DNA of 64,000 nt, taken from an uncultured Prevotellaceae bacterium. GTDB lineage: Bacteria; Bacteroidota; Bacteroidia; Bacteroidales; Bacteroidaceae. The stretch spans positions 1 to 64,000 of the forward strand of contig ONDJ01000009.1 in NCBI GenBank assembly GCA_900316575.1. Direction: 5' to 3'. This document shows positions 24,629-32,647 of this stretch, piece after piece. The notes under the pieces are model-generated. The model did no database searches and was not told the origin of the DNA. It saw only the letters and a program-made list of their open reading frames with translations. Position 1 is the first letter of the stretch, and every line of letters starts with the position of its first letter. Position numbers and translations under genes: made by a program.

Positions 24629-25031
24629 TTTAAGAGTATTCTATGGCTGGGCGAAGTTAGGCAAGGTTCGCAAGAAAGAAGCCATATCGGTAATTTTCGA
24701 GAACCAGCCTAATACGGGTTTGCATCACAGGACAGCCACCACGTTACAGAAGATGCAGAACACCGTTATAGCGCGTTTCCAAACAGAAGACGAAGCTAAA
24801 GACGCAGCACACTCAAATAGAGTGTTTACGGAATATAGTATTTTTCTTGAAGATAAGAAGATAGGCGGCAGTTTGGAAGAAGCCTTAAAGGTTAATTCCG
24901 AGAGTGACCGCAATAACGTAAGCCAGCAGAAGCGCAAAGAGATAGCAGCCGAATTGCGAAGGGTATATCTACAGGCGCACCCACACTATAAAGAACCGAC
25001 AAGGCAGTTAGTATTAAATTTCGATTTATAA
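24612..25031 (+). CDS. Early phage protein, unknown function
   Basis: The 139-aa product is basic in its first 50 residues ('YGWAKLGKVRKKEAISVIFENQPNTG'). The later part contains 'IARFQTEDEAKDAAHSNRVFTEYSIFLEDKK'. No domain is recognised. It immediately precedes ssb. Confidence 0.6.
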   Translation: MAKESNLRVFYGWAKLGKVRKKEAISVIFENQPNTGLHHRTATTLQKMQNTVIARFQTEDEAKDAAHSNRVFTEYSIFLEDKKIGGSLEEALKVNSESDRNNVSQQKRKEIAAELRRVYLQAHPHYKEPTRQLVLNFDL

Positions 25032-25051
25032 ACAACTAAAAACAAAGTATT

Positions 25052-25492
25052 ATGTTACAAGTAGAGATTATCGGCAACATCGGCAACGATGCCCAAGTAA
25101 AGGACTTCAACGGCAAAAAGTACATTGCCTTCAACGTCGCACACAGCGAGAAGTTTAAGAACCAGCAGGGCGTAGAGACAGAGCGCACGACATGGGTAAG
25201 CGTTCTTAAGCCCGGAGAAAGTGCAGTAGCGAAGTACCTAAAGAAAGGAACGCCCGTTTTCGTTCGCGGCGACCTTAGCGTTAAGGCTTACCAAGACAAC
25301 GCCCATAATTGGCAGGTAGGCGTAAACTGCCTCGCCCGTGAGGTTCAGCTATTGCCGGGCGGCAAGCGCGACCAAAATGCTGGCACCCAGCAGGAAGCAC
25401 AAGCAGAGCCAGCGACCAGCACCAACGTAAGCAGCGCACCAGCCGCCAGCGAGACGGGAGAGGGTAACGCCGACGACGATTTACCATTTTAA
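25052..25492 (+). CDS. ssb: Phage single-stranded DNA-binding protein
   Basis: The 146-aa product has an OB fold over residues 1-105 ('LQVEIIGNIGNDAQVKDFNGKKYIAFNVAHSEKF', 'TTWVSV', 'FVRGDLSVKAYQD'), an Ala/Thr/Ser-rich linker, and the acidic tip DDDLPF at 141-146. The tip normally recruits replication and repair partners. Its last 21 nt (25473-25493, stop included) are repeated exactly at the end of the small membrane-protein gene at 29078. Confidence 0.95.
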   Translation: MLQVEIIGNIGNDAQVKDFNGKKYIAFNVAHSEKFKNQQGVETERTTWVSVLKPGESAVAKYLKKGTPVFVRGDLSVKAYQDNAHNWQVGVNCLAREVQLLPGGKRDQNAGTQQEAQAEPATSTNVSSAPAASETGEGNADDDLPF

Positions 25493-25540
25493 CGGGTAGA
25501 AGCTATGGAGAAGTACATAATAGTAAAGGAAGAATAGACT

Positions 25541-25776
25541 ATGGAGTTAAAGGTAGATATTACAGACGAAGCGTTAATAACGGCTTTGAATACCGTAGGC
25601 GAGATAGTAGTAAAAACGCCAGCGAAAGCCTGTTAGGAACGAGCCTTAGAGCCAAAGAAGCAGGATATACCATCCTGCGGAACGGCGAAGAGGTAAAGAC
25701 CGGAGAGACAAAGAAAACGCGAGGGGAGAAGCACACCCCAGCAAATTACGAACTAATAATTAAGATTGAAGCATGA
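25541..25776 (+). pseudogene. Frameshifted small phage gene
   Basis: ATG 25541 opens 'MELKVDITDEALITALNTVGEIVVK' and the frame stops at 25636. In the -1 frame the reading continues 'NASESLLGTSLRAKEAGYTIL...ANYELIIKIEA' to TGA 25776, which overlaps the next ATG as ATGA. The switch coincides with an A5 run (25612-25616), so one missing A explains it. A full product would be about 79 aa. It could be a true mutation, a sequencing error or recoding. A separate 10-codon ORF lies at 25505-25537. Confidence 0.5.
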
Positions 25777-26330
25777 ACGTAATGTTAAGCAAAACCTTCT
25801 TCCCACAGCACCCGAAGGCTGGAGAACCTACAGGCTTTAAGGAGAAGGTAAAGAAAGGAATGAAGCTGCACACTTGCAGATGCAATTACGACTATTGGAA
25901 AGACAGAATAGCGCGTTTGCAGGAGCGTAACGGAGTGTTAAGCCTACGCCAATGGAGCGGCAAACCCTACGAAAAAGGAAGCCACACGGAAACGATTTTA
26001 GACGTACCAGCGTCAATGGTGGAAGTTCAGCGGCTTGTTATGCGCAGGACGAAGGACACCGAAAGCGAAGTTTATGTAGAGGGCGAAGACGGCGTTTTTG
26101 CCAAAGCCGCGCAATACAACTACTTCGCAGAGGTGGAAGGCACACCGATAGACGTAGCGACGTTAGCCAAGAACGACGGCTTATCGCTTGAAGACTTTAA
26201 GGCGTGGTTTAACCCCGTATTCGACGAGTACGCAAAGCAAGTACAACTGACGAAGGATGGCGAGGTAATAGAACCTTCCGAATTGGCTTTAACCTTTGCC
26301 GTTATTCACTTTACGACATTCCGATATTAA
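25773..26330 (+). CDS. Phage protein, ASCH-like N-terminal region (tentative)
   Basis: The 185-aa product has 'GMKLHTCRCNYDYWKDRIARL...VLSLRQWSGKPY', which resembles the 'K..TiR.....W' to 'l.l..W.g.PY' run of phage ASCH/PUA-like proteins that bind nucleic acids. The C-terminal half ('GLSLEDFKAWFNPVFDEYAKQV') is helical. The family assignment is tentative. The ATG overlaps the stop of the frameshifted gene, which suggests that gene was translated until recently. Confidence 0.6.
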   Translation: MNVMLSKTFFPQHPKAGEPTGFKEKVKKGMKLHTCRCNYDYWKDRIARLQERNGVLSLRQWSGKPYEKGSHTETILDVPASMVEVQRLVMRRTKDTESEVYVEGEDGVFAKAAQYNYFAEVEGTPIDVATLAKNDGLSLEDFKAWFNPVFDEYAKQVQLTKDGEVIEPSELALTFAVIHFTTFRY

Positions 26331-26336
26331 CAGCTT

Positions 26337-26570
26337 ATGGACAGGAGAAGAAGACCCACAGGGCGGAAGGATTGTAAAGGACGCGACATCTACGAAGGTG
26401 ACATCGTGAAAGTTGGAGCTATGACAGGTGCAGTAATCTACGACGAAAGGTTTGAAACCTTCTATTTCGGCGTACTCCCGTATGAGATTATGAAAGAGAG
26501 CGCACAAAAAAGTATAGAGATTGTAGGAAGGGCTACTAAGCCCGAAGACTACATTTGTGTATTGAACTAA
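26337..26570 (+). CDS. YopX-family phage protein
   Basis: The 77-aa product carries the YopX signature 'TGRKDCKGRDIYEGDIVKVG' at its N terminus, and the end 'RATKPEDYICVLN' fits the family's last strand. Typical YopX proteins have 40-60 more residues before this point, so this is a short form. The function is unknown; the family is widespread in phages. The start is preceded by AACAGCTT. Confidence 0.75.
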   Translation: MDRRRRPTGRKDCKGRDIYEGDIVKVGAMTGAVIYDERFETFYFGVLPYEIMKESAQKSIEIVGRATKPEDYICVLN

Positions 26571-26571
26571 T

Positions 26572-26817
26572 ATGGACGCAAAAGCATTTTTCAACCTGAC
26601 GGCACAGATGCGAGACGCGCAGAAGAACTACTTTAAGACACCTTCGCAAGCGTACAGGCAGAAGCAGGAATACTTAGAGCTTTCCAAGCGTCTCGAAGCC
26701 GAGTTAGACAAAGAGATTAAGCGAGTACGCGAAGTTTTGGCACGGGAAGCGTTTAAGCGAAACAACCCAACCCTGCCCGGCTTTGAAGAAGAATTATTAA
26801 ATAGATTACCACAATGA
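26572..26817 (+). CDS. Small coiled-coil phage protein
   Basis: The 81-aa, almost entirely helical and charged product ('QAYRQKQEYLELSKRLEAELDKEIKRVREVL') shows no recognised domain. It begins right after the YopX stop and overlaps the next gene by ATGA. Confidence 0.6.
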   Translation: MDAKAFFNLTAQMRDAQKNYFKTPSQAYRQKQEYLELSKRLEAELDKEIKRVREVLAREAFKRNNPTLPGFEEELLNRLPQ

Positions 26818-26984
26818 ACAACGAATTAAGAGTAACACAGGTAAGCCCCGACAAGTGGAGAGTAGAGAACCTGACGGACGCGGAACTAAAGGCACTTCGC
26901 AACACGATAGCGCGAGGAACAGCCACAGACAGAAGGACGTTAAACTACCTTCACGACAAATTAGAAGACACCCCGATTTTTTAA
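26814..26984 (+). CDS. 56-aa phage protein, unknown function
   Basis: ATG 26814 overlaps the previous stop (ATGA). The product contains 'VENLTDAELKALRNTIARGT' and ends 'DKLEDTPIF'. Its coupling to the gene before, its position and its phage-like codon use support it as a real gene. No domain is seen. Confidence 0.55.
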   Translation: MNNELRVTQVSPDKWRVENLTDAELKALRNTIARGTATDRRTLNYLHDKLEDTPIF

Positions 26985-27002
26985 CCCACAAACAGCAAGA
27001 CA

Positions 27003-27380
27003 ATGGTAAACGTAACATTTGACGCAAAGATAACGAAAGACCCTGCGTTTGACATTCAGCTAAAAGGCATTATTGCCGAGTTTGAGAACGAGAAGAAGCA
27101 AGCCGAAGCAAAGGCGGAGGAACGCAGGCGTAAGCTTAAGAGCAGCGCGTTACTGACGCTTATGAACGAAGGCAAGCTTAACGCGGACTATATAAAATCG
27201 GAATTTCCGAATATAGTAGCCAAGAAAAGCAGCCTTCCCAGCAGCCAACGCGAAGTAATAAGCTCTATAGTCTTCAACGCGGCAAAGCGAACCGTACTTC
27301 TTAAACAGGCGGAACGCGCCCAGCGGATCGAGGAAAAGGCGAACGCTAAAGTAGCAGAAGAGGAAGCGAAAGCGGAATGA
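27003..27380 (+). CDS. Phage protein, helical, unknown function
   Basis: The 125-aa product has 'EFENEKKQAEAKAEERRRKLKSSALLTLMNEGKLNADYIKSEFPNI' and a Lys/Ala/Glu-rich tail, and is probably coiled coil. It overlaps the VRR-NUC gene by 4 nt, so it is likely co-translated and may be an accessory to that nuclease. Confidence 0.6.
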   Translation: MVNVTFDAKITKDPAFDIQLKGIIAEFENEKKQAEAKAEERRRKLKSSALLTLMNEGKLNADYIKSEFPNIVAKKSSLPSSQREVISSIVFNAAKRTVLLKQAERAQRIEEKANAKVAEEEAKAE

Positions 27381-27853
27381 GCTACGAAGACATCTGGAAC
27401 AAAGCGCAAAAGGAAGCAGGCGCGACCAAACAACGCAAGCCCCAGCGACACGAAGAAAGCCGCCTACAGGAAAGCTGCGTAACGTGGTTTAGGCTTCAAT
27501 ACCCGAAGCTCGCGCTACTTCTTTTTGCAGTACCGAACGGCGGAAAGCGGACGCACCGAACAATAGTAAGAGCCGGGCGCGTAATTACCTACAGCCCCGA
27601 AGCAAAGCAGATGAAGAAGGAAGGCGTTACCGCAGGAGTAGCCGACCTTATTCTGCTAACGCCTTCCAACGGCTACGCTTCCCTTTGTATTGAGATGAAG
27701 ACGACAGAAAAGGGCAGCAAGCAACGGGAGAGCCAAAAGGTATGGCAACAGGCAGCGGAAGGCGCAGGTAACAAGTACGTCGTTTGCCGAACGCTTGAAG
27801 AGTTTATGGCAGTAGTTAAGGAATACTTAACAACTGAAAAGCCCGTTTTGTGA
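27377..27853 (+). CDS. VRR-NUC domain endonuclease
   Basis: The 158-aa product contains the elements of the PD-(D/E)XK-type VRR-NUC fold: 'ESRLQESCVTWFRLQYP', 'AVPNGGKRTHRTIVRAGR', 'MKKEGVTAGVADLILL' (catalytic Asp), 'LCIEMKTTEKGSKQRESQKVWQQ' (Glu-x-Lys) and a C-terminal helix. It is probably a branched-DNA or Holliday-junction nuclease used in phage recombination. It is the last gene of the first early operon before a promoter-like gap. Confidence 0.9.
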   Translation: MSYEDIWNKAQKEAGATKQRKPQRHEESRLQESCVTWFRLQYPKLALLLFAVPNGGKRTHRTIVRAGRVITYSPEAKQMKKEGVTAGVADLILLTPSNGYASLCIEMKTTEKGSKQRESQKVWQQAAEGAGNKYVVCRTLEEFMAVVKEYLTTEKPVL

Positions 27854-27882
27854 AGTTTTGACGAAGTATTTAGCGGATTTTC

Positions 27883-27916
27883 GTATTAAGGTAATGCGGT
27901 AGTCCGCTATTTTTGC
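27883..27916 (+). promoter_or_regulatory. Operator copy 3 with a -7 box: candidate promoter
   Basis: GTATTAAGGTAATGC (27883-27897) is followed after 10 nt by TATTTTTGC (27908-27916), an exact TAnnTTTGC box. The next gene begins at 27942. An 18-bp stretch (27878-27895) is identical to 12762-12779. Confidence 0.55.
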
Positions 27917-27941
27917 AGCGTGATTAAACATAAACGCAGTT

Positions 27942-28199
27942 ATGAAGATACCACAAGACAAGAAAAAGCACTTTGTAGCAGGGTTCGCTATTACCGCAAT
28001 AGTAAGCCTTTTCTTTGGCTACTTTATCGGCGTTATAGTAGCCGTTATAGCAGCAGCAGGAAAGGAGCTTTACGACAAGGTTACGGGAACGGGAACGCCC
28101 GAAGTGTTGGATTTTGTAGCTACGATAGCTGGAGCAGCCGCAGCCGTTATCGCTTCTGTAGTTCTTTCAAGTCTTTACTATTGCGTTTTCGGTACTTAG
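27942..28199 (+). CDS. Small two-helix membrane protein
   Basis: The 85-aa product has a basic start (MKIPQDKKKH) and then two or three transmembrane segments (about 10-38 and 57-83) separated by 'GKELYDKVTGTGTPEVLDF'. It resembles small Bacteroidota proteins often labelled as periplasmic or lipoprotein-like. It could be a holin-type or membrane-remodelling protein, but the lysis cassette has its own holin, so I leave the function open. Confidence 0.6.
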   Translation: MKIPQDKKKHFVAGFAITAIVSLFFGYFIGVIVAVIAAAGKELYDKVTGTGTPEVLDFVATIAGAAAAVIASVVLSSLYYCVFGT

Positions 28200-28243
28200 T
28201 ACATTACCATATAGCTGAGCGACGGGAAACCACCCGAAGCGGA

Positions 28244-28275
28244 AAGGGCGGTAGCGAAAGCAACCGCCCTTTTTC
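28244..28275 (+). terminator. Rho-independent terminator
   Basis: A 9-bp GC-rich stem (AAGGGCGGT, 28244-28252, with its complement at 28263-28271), a 10-nt loop with GCGAAAGC and a following T5 run. It separates the membrane-protein gene from the PLD-like gene. Confidence 0.8.
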
Positions 28276-28303
28276 TTTCAAAAAGTGGCAGAAAAAAGAA
28301 AAA

Positions 28304-29065
28304 ATGAAGAAAGGCAAAGAAAAGAAAGCGCAAAAAGTGGACTTTGGAAGTATAGACCTTCCGAAGCTCGACCTTACGGGCTTCAACATTCCGAAGCAAA
28401 AGGCAACACGCGCCCCGGAAGAGGAACAGACAGACCGGGCTATGCCTACGCGCTACACCCCACCCCTGCCACCAATAACGGGAATACCCGTACTATACAA
28501 GAACGCGGCGAAGATGGCGCACGACTTGAAGGTAGGCAACGGCGAACGATACAACGCAATAGTAAGCGGCGACTTTGTTTTTGGCGACTTCATAGGCGCG
28601 TATATTTGGGAGCACAAACTACACGTCGAAAAGATGCTTATTAGCACGCTTTCGGTAAACCAAAAGAACGTAGAGATGTTAGCCCGTCTTATGGAAAAGG
28701 GCTTCATTCAGCAGTTAGACATGCTACTAAGCATTTACTTCTACGGTAACGAGAAGTTCCAGCTTATACCGTTTATTCGCCGGAAGCTCGACGTAGAAAA
28801 CCGTTTCCAGCTTGCAATAGCCGGAATACATACAAAAATAGTGCAGTTCAAAACCAGCGAGGGGCAGAAAATAGTAGTTAGCGGTTCCGCGAACCTTCGC
28901 AGTTCCGGCAACGTAGAGCAGTTCACGATAGAAAACAACCCGGTACTATACGACTTCTACGAAGAATGCTTTACGAAGGTTATGGAGCGTTTCGGCACTA
29001 TTCAGAAGGATATAAGACACCACCAGCTATGGGATGTTATAAGTAAACAGAAGTTCAACGATTAA
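28304..29065 (+). CDS. PLD-like (HKD-type) phage protein
   Basis: The 253-aa product starts at ATG 28304, just after the terminator; the much longer open frame from 27920 overlaps the previous gene and is rejected. The PLD motif is 'IHTKIVQF' (His-x-Lys) followed by 'VVSGSANLRSSGNVEQFT', a single HKD half, so a dimer would form one active site. Related phage proteins are DNA nucleases or lipid hydrolases. The N-terminal 50 residues are Lys-rich and probably disordered. Confidence 0.7.
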   Translation: MKKGKEKKAQKVDFGSIDLPKLDLTGFNIPKQKATRAPEEEQTDRAMPTRYTPPLPPITGIPVLYKNAAKMAHDLKVGNGERYNAIVSGDFVFGDFIGAYIWEHKLHVEKMLISTLSVNQKNVEMLARLMEKGFIQQLDMLLSIYFYGNEKFQLIPFIRRKLDVENRFQLAIAGIHTKIVQFKTSEGQKIVVSGSANLRSSGNVEQFTIENNPVLYDFYEECFTKVMERFGTIQKDIRHHQLWDVISKQKFND

Positions 29066-29077
29066 AAAGTAACGATT

Positions 29078-29257
29078 ATGATGGCAGCAGCACTATTATT
29101 CAGTTTGGCAGCTATTATCATTTTGGCAATAGCAGCAAAGCAAGAGTTCAGCACACCGGGAAACGGCATAGTTATGAAAGCCGAAGGCGACGGCGGTAGC
29201 GGAAGCGGCGGCGACAACGGCGGCTGGGATTTCTCGAACGACGATTTACCATTTTAA
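29078..29257 (+). CDS. Small membrane protein with an SSB-type C-terminal tip
   Basis: The 59-aa product has residues 2-20 as a hydrophobic membrane segment, about 20 polar residues, a Gly/Ser/Asp-rich linker, and the end NDDLPF. The last 21 nt (29238-29258, stop included) are identical to those of the phage ssb (25473-25493). The acidic tip plus Phe is the SSB element that docks replication proteins, so this looks like a membrane-tethered decoy or recruiter. It lies between the PLD-like gene and the methyltransferase gene. Confidence 0.65.
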   Translation: MMAAALLFSLAAIIILAIAAKQEFSTPGNGIVMKAEGDGGSGSGGDNGGWDFSNDDLPF

Positions 29258-29269
29258 CACCGTTCAGCT

Positions 29270-30670
29270 ATGGCAGAGAAGAAACCAGCGAAGACCGGGA
29301 AGACGATAGACCCGGCGAAGCTACAGCAGAGCGTTATCCTCCCTTTGTCGCAACTTGAAACGAACAAAGGCCAAATTCCGGGAGTGCCAGGCAACCCCCG
29401 AAATATCGACGTAACCAAGTTCAAGAAGCTAAAGGCCAGCATAGAGGAAAACCCGGAAATGCTGTCTTTGCGCGAAGTGTTGGTTTACCAGCACGGCGAG
29501 AAGTACGTTATTATTGGCGGTAACATGCGCTACAGGGCGTTAAAGGAATTAGGCTATAAGGAAGCCGTTTGCAAGGTTATTCCAGCCGGAGCCACCCCGG
29601 AGCAGCTTAGAGCCGTCACGATTAAGGATAATAATAACTTTGGCGATTGGGATTTTGACGCTTTGGCGAACCTTTGGAACGCGGAAGAGTTAGACCGCTG
29701 GGGAATAGACCTGCCACCGATGGACGGCGACGTTAAGGAAGACGAAGCAGAGGAAGACAACTTCAACCCTTCCAGCGTAACCGGGAAACCGAAGGCAAAG
29801 GAAGGCGATATTTTCCGATTAGGCAAACACCGCCTTATTTGCGGCGACAGCACGGAACCCGAAGTTTTGCAGATACTCATGGGCGACCAAAAAGCCGATT
29901 TGCTCCTAACCGACCCGCCTTATAACGTGAACTACAGCAGTAAGAACGAAGCCCTAAACGCAGCCGACAAAGGTAACAGAGTTCAGAAGGATATAGCTAA
30001 CGACAAAATGGAAGGTTCAGCTTTCCAAGACTTCCTGTTTGCAGCCTTCAACAACGCGAACCCGTACCTTAAGCCCGGCGGCGCGTTCTACATTTGGCAT
30101 GCAGGAACGGAAGGCTTGAACTTCAAGCTTGCAGTTCAGCGCGTAGGCTGGGAGCTTAAGCAAATACTTATTTGGGTAAAGAACAATATAGTATTAGGAA
30201 GGCAGGACTACCAATGGAAACACGAACCCTGCCTATACGGTTGGAAGCCCGGCGCGTCGCATTATTTTGTAGCACGGCGCGACCTGATTACGATAACGGA
30301 AGACGAAGCACTCGATCTAAACGCCCTCACGAAGCAGGAACTTAAAGACCTTCTTACGAAAGTCTTAAGCTTACCTACTACGGACATACACGAAGACAAG
30401 CCGCTAAGGAGTGCAGACCACCCAACCATGAAGCCGTTAAAGCTTATGGGTAGGCAGATAAAGAACAGCACACGCCCCGGCGAAGTTGTATTAGACTTGT
30501 TTGGCGGAAGCGGTAGCACCATGATGGCAGCGGAGCAGTTAGGACGCGCTTGTTATATGGTGGAGTTAGACCCGTGCTATATTGACGTTATTTGCAAGCG
30601 TTACGAGGAACTGACAGGAGAGAAGGCCGAGTATTTAGGAAACTTCAAAGTAGGCGACGGCGCGAAGTAA
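29270..30670 (+). CDS. ParB-like N-terminal domain fused to a DNA methyltransferase
   Basis: The 466-aa product has residues 20-130 as ParB/Srx-like, with 'LSLREVLVYQHGEKYVIIGGNMRYRALKELGY'. Residues 180-460 are an amino-methyltransferase with catalytic 'TDPPYNV' at 214-220 and SAM motif 'DLFGGSGST' at 409-417. It would methylate adenine N6 or cytosine N4 in phage or host DNA, protecting against restriction. The target sequence cannot be predicted. Confidence 0.9.
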   Translation: MAEKKPAKTGKTIDPAKLQQSVILPLSQLETNKGQIPGVPGNPRNIDVTKFKKLKASIEENPEMLSLREVLVYQHGEKYVIIGGNMRYRALKELGYKEAVCKVIPAGATPEQLRAVTIKDNNNFGDWDFDALANLWNAEELDRWGIDLPPMDGDVKEDEAEEDNFNPSSVTGKPKAKEGDIFRLGKHRLICGDSTEPEVLQILMGDQKADLLLTDPPYNVNYSSKNEALNAADKGNRVQKDIANDKMEGSAFQDFLFAAFNNANPYLKPGGAFYIWHAGTEGLNFKLAVQRVGWELKQILIWVKNNIVLGRQDYQWKHEPCLYGWKPGASHYFVARRDLITITEDEALDLNALTKQELKDLLTKVLSLPTTDIHEDKPLRSADHPTMKPLKLMGRQIKNSTRPGEVVLDLFGGSGSTMMAAEQLGRACYMVELDPCYIDVICKRYEELTGEKAEYLGNFKVGDGAK

Positions 30671-30711
30671 GAACACCGAGCAAAAGCGCGATTAACACCG
30701 AGAAAGCAACT

Positions 30712-31149
30712 ATGGCAAACGAACAGAATTTACGCCCAGCGTGGAAGAAAGGAGAAAGCGGAAACCCGAAAGGGCGACCGCGTAACCGCGTTGCGGTGTT
30801 CCGGGAGCGCATCATGGGCAAAAAGAAGGCTAAAAAGTATTTCGGTATTGGCGCGTTTGAGGTTACGGAGTGGTACGAGGTACTTATAACAATGGATTTG
30901 CCGGACTTGAAGCTATTAGCAGCAGACGACGAAGCCCCGGCACTTGCACGAACCTACGCCCGTGCTATCATTTTCGACATGAACGCAGGAAAGACAACCA
31001 CGATAGACAAACTTACGGCGAAGCTTCACGGAAAGGCTATCCAGCGCATCGAACACACGGGAGCAGACGGTAGCGACCTAAACCAGCCGCGTACACTTAC
31101 GAAGGAGGAAGCAAAGGACTTCTTTAACGATTTGGAAAACGAGTATTAA
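30712..31149 (+). CDS. terS: DUF5681 protein, probable small terminase subunit
   Basis: The 145-aa product has the DUF5681 signature 'KKGESGNPKGRPR' near the N terminus and a helical remainder ending in 'TKEEAKDFFNDLE'. It directly precedes the large terminase gene by 3 nt, the normal place for the DNA-recognition subunit. ATG 30712 is chosen; the 40 residues before it overlap the methyltransferase gene. Confidence 0.75.
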   Translation: MANEQNLRPAWKKGESGNPKGRPRNRVAVFRERIMGKKKAKKYFGIGAFEVTEWYEVLITMDLPDLKLLAADDEAPALARTYARAIIFDMNAGKTTTIDKLTAKLHGKAIQRIEHTGADGSDLNQPRTLTKEEAKDFFNDLENEY

Positions 31150-31152
31150 GGC

Positions 31153-32610
31153 ATGGAGCAGTACAGGGATATAGACCTACTAAAGACATGGACGCTACAC
31201 AGCGTTCTAAACTTTACGCGCTACTTCTTTAAGCAGAAGTTTAAGCGTAAGTTTGTCGTAGGTAAGCACCATGTAGCAATAGGCAAAGCCCTCGACAGGG
31301 TATTAGCCGGGGAGTGCAAACGCCTTATTATAAACATCGCCCCACGTTACGGAAAGACAGAGTTAGCCGTTAAGAACTTTATAGCAATGGGTTTGGCAAT
31401 AAACCCGAAGGCGAAGTTTATACACCTGTCCTATTCCGACGATTTGGCACGCGACAACAGCCGGGGAGTGCAGGAAATACTACGGGAAGAAAGTTATAGG
31501 CGTTTGTTTCCGGGTACGAAGCCCACCAGCGTAAACACGCGCAAATGGTTTACAAGCGAAGGCGGCGGATTGTACGCAGTAAGTAGCGCAGGACAGGTAA
31601 CTGGCTTTGGTGCTGGCATCGTGGATAAGGAAGAGGAAGACGAGTTAAGCGCAGAGGTTGAGGAATTAGCCAGCGTTAGCGACGGAACGTTTGGCGGCGC
31701 GATAGTGATAGACGACCCTATTAAGCCGGACGACGCACGAAGCGACACGGTACGCGACAAGGTAAACCAAAAATTCGAGACGACTATAAGGAACCGCGTA
31801 AACAGCCGAAAGACCCCGATAATAATTATTATGCAGCGGCTCGACGAAGAAGACCTTTGCGGCTATCTTATGAGGTTGGAACCCGAAGAATGGGAGGTTT
31901 TGAGTTTGCCAGCTATTGAGTATAACGAGAAAGGCGAGGAAGTGGCACTTTGGGAGTTTAAGCACACCCTACAGGAACTGCACGACCTACGGGAGAAAAA
32001 CGCCTTTGTATTCGACACGCAGTATATGCAGAACCCACAGCCGCTGGAAGGTTTGATGTACGAACGCGGCTTTACTACCTACGAGATCGTACCCGTAACA
32101 AGGAAGCGGAAGGTTAAAGCCTATATAGACACAGCCGACACAGGTAAGGACTTCTTATGTTGCATTATATACGTTGAAACGGAAATAGGCAACTTCATTA
32201 TAGACGTTTACTATACCCAAGCCCCAATGGAAACAACAGAGAGCGAGACAGCCCGAAGGCTAACGCGCTTTGAAGTTGAGGAGTGCATCGTAGAAAGCAA
32301 TAACGGAGGGCGCGGCTTTGGGCGTAAGGTACGCGATAATTGCCGCATATTGGGGAACCGCAAAACGTCGTTTACCTTCTTTACGCAGACAGATAACAAG
32401 GATGTCCGCATCTTCAACCATTCTAACGAAGTGCAGAACCTTAGTTTTTTCCCGGAACGCTGGAACGTACTATTTCCACAATTCTACAAAGCCATTACGC
32501 AGTACAAGAAGGAAGGCGGCAACAGCTACGACGATGCACCTGACGCGCTTACGGGTACGGTAGAGAAGAGAGCGCAACAGGCGCAGAACCTTACAAGGAT
32601 TTTCGGATAA
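31153..32610 (+). CDS. terL: Terminase large subunit
   Basis: The 485-aa product has an ATPase part with Walker A-like 'APRYGKTE' at 63-70 and Walker B 'AIVIDDPIKPDDA' at 183-195. The nuclease part follows with 'AYIDTADTG' (acidic metal ligand), 'IVESNNGG' and the C-terminal 'YDDAPDALTG' Asp cluster. It packages DNA into proheads and cleaves concatemers. Confidence 0.95.
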   Translation: MEQYRDIDLLKTWTLHSVLNFTRYFFKQKFKRKFVVGKHHVAIGKALDRVLAGECKRLIINIAPRYGKTELAVKNFIAMGLAINPKAKFIHLSYSDDLARDNSRGVQEILREESYRRLFPGTKPTSVNTRKWFTSEGGGLYAVSSAGQVTGFGAGIVDKEEEDELSAEVEELASVSDGTFGGAIVIDDPIKPDDARSDTVRDKVNQKFETTIRNRVNSRKTPIIIIMQRLDEEDLCGYLMRLEPEEWEVLSLPAIEYNEKGEEVALWEFKHTLQELHDLREKNAFVFDTQYMQNPQPLEGLMYERGFTTYEIVPVTRKRKVKAYIDTADTGKDFLCCIIYVETEIGNFIIDVYYTQAPMETTESETARRLTRFEVEECIVESNNGGRGFGRKVRDNCRILGNRKTSFTFFTQTDNKDVRIFNHSNEVQNLSFFPERWNVLFPQFYKAITQYKKEGGNSYDDAPDALTGTVEKRAQQAQNLTRIFG

Positions 32611-32647
32611 ACAAAATAATTGTAGAACCTAATAAAATTGTAAAGAC

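Noticed and set aside
27920-28303. Long N-terminal extension of the PLD-like gene
   Set aside because: It overlaps the membrane-protein gene completely and reads through a strong terminator; an Arg/Ser-rich nonsense translation.
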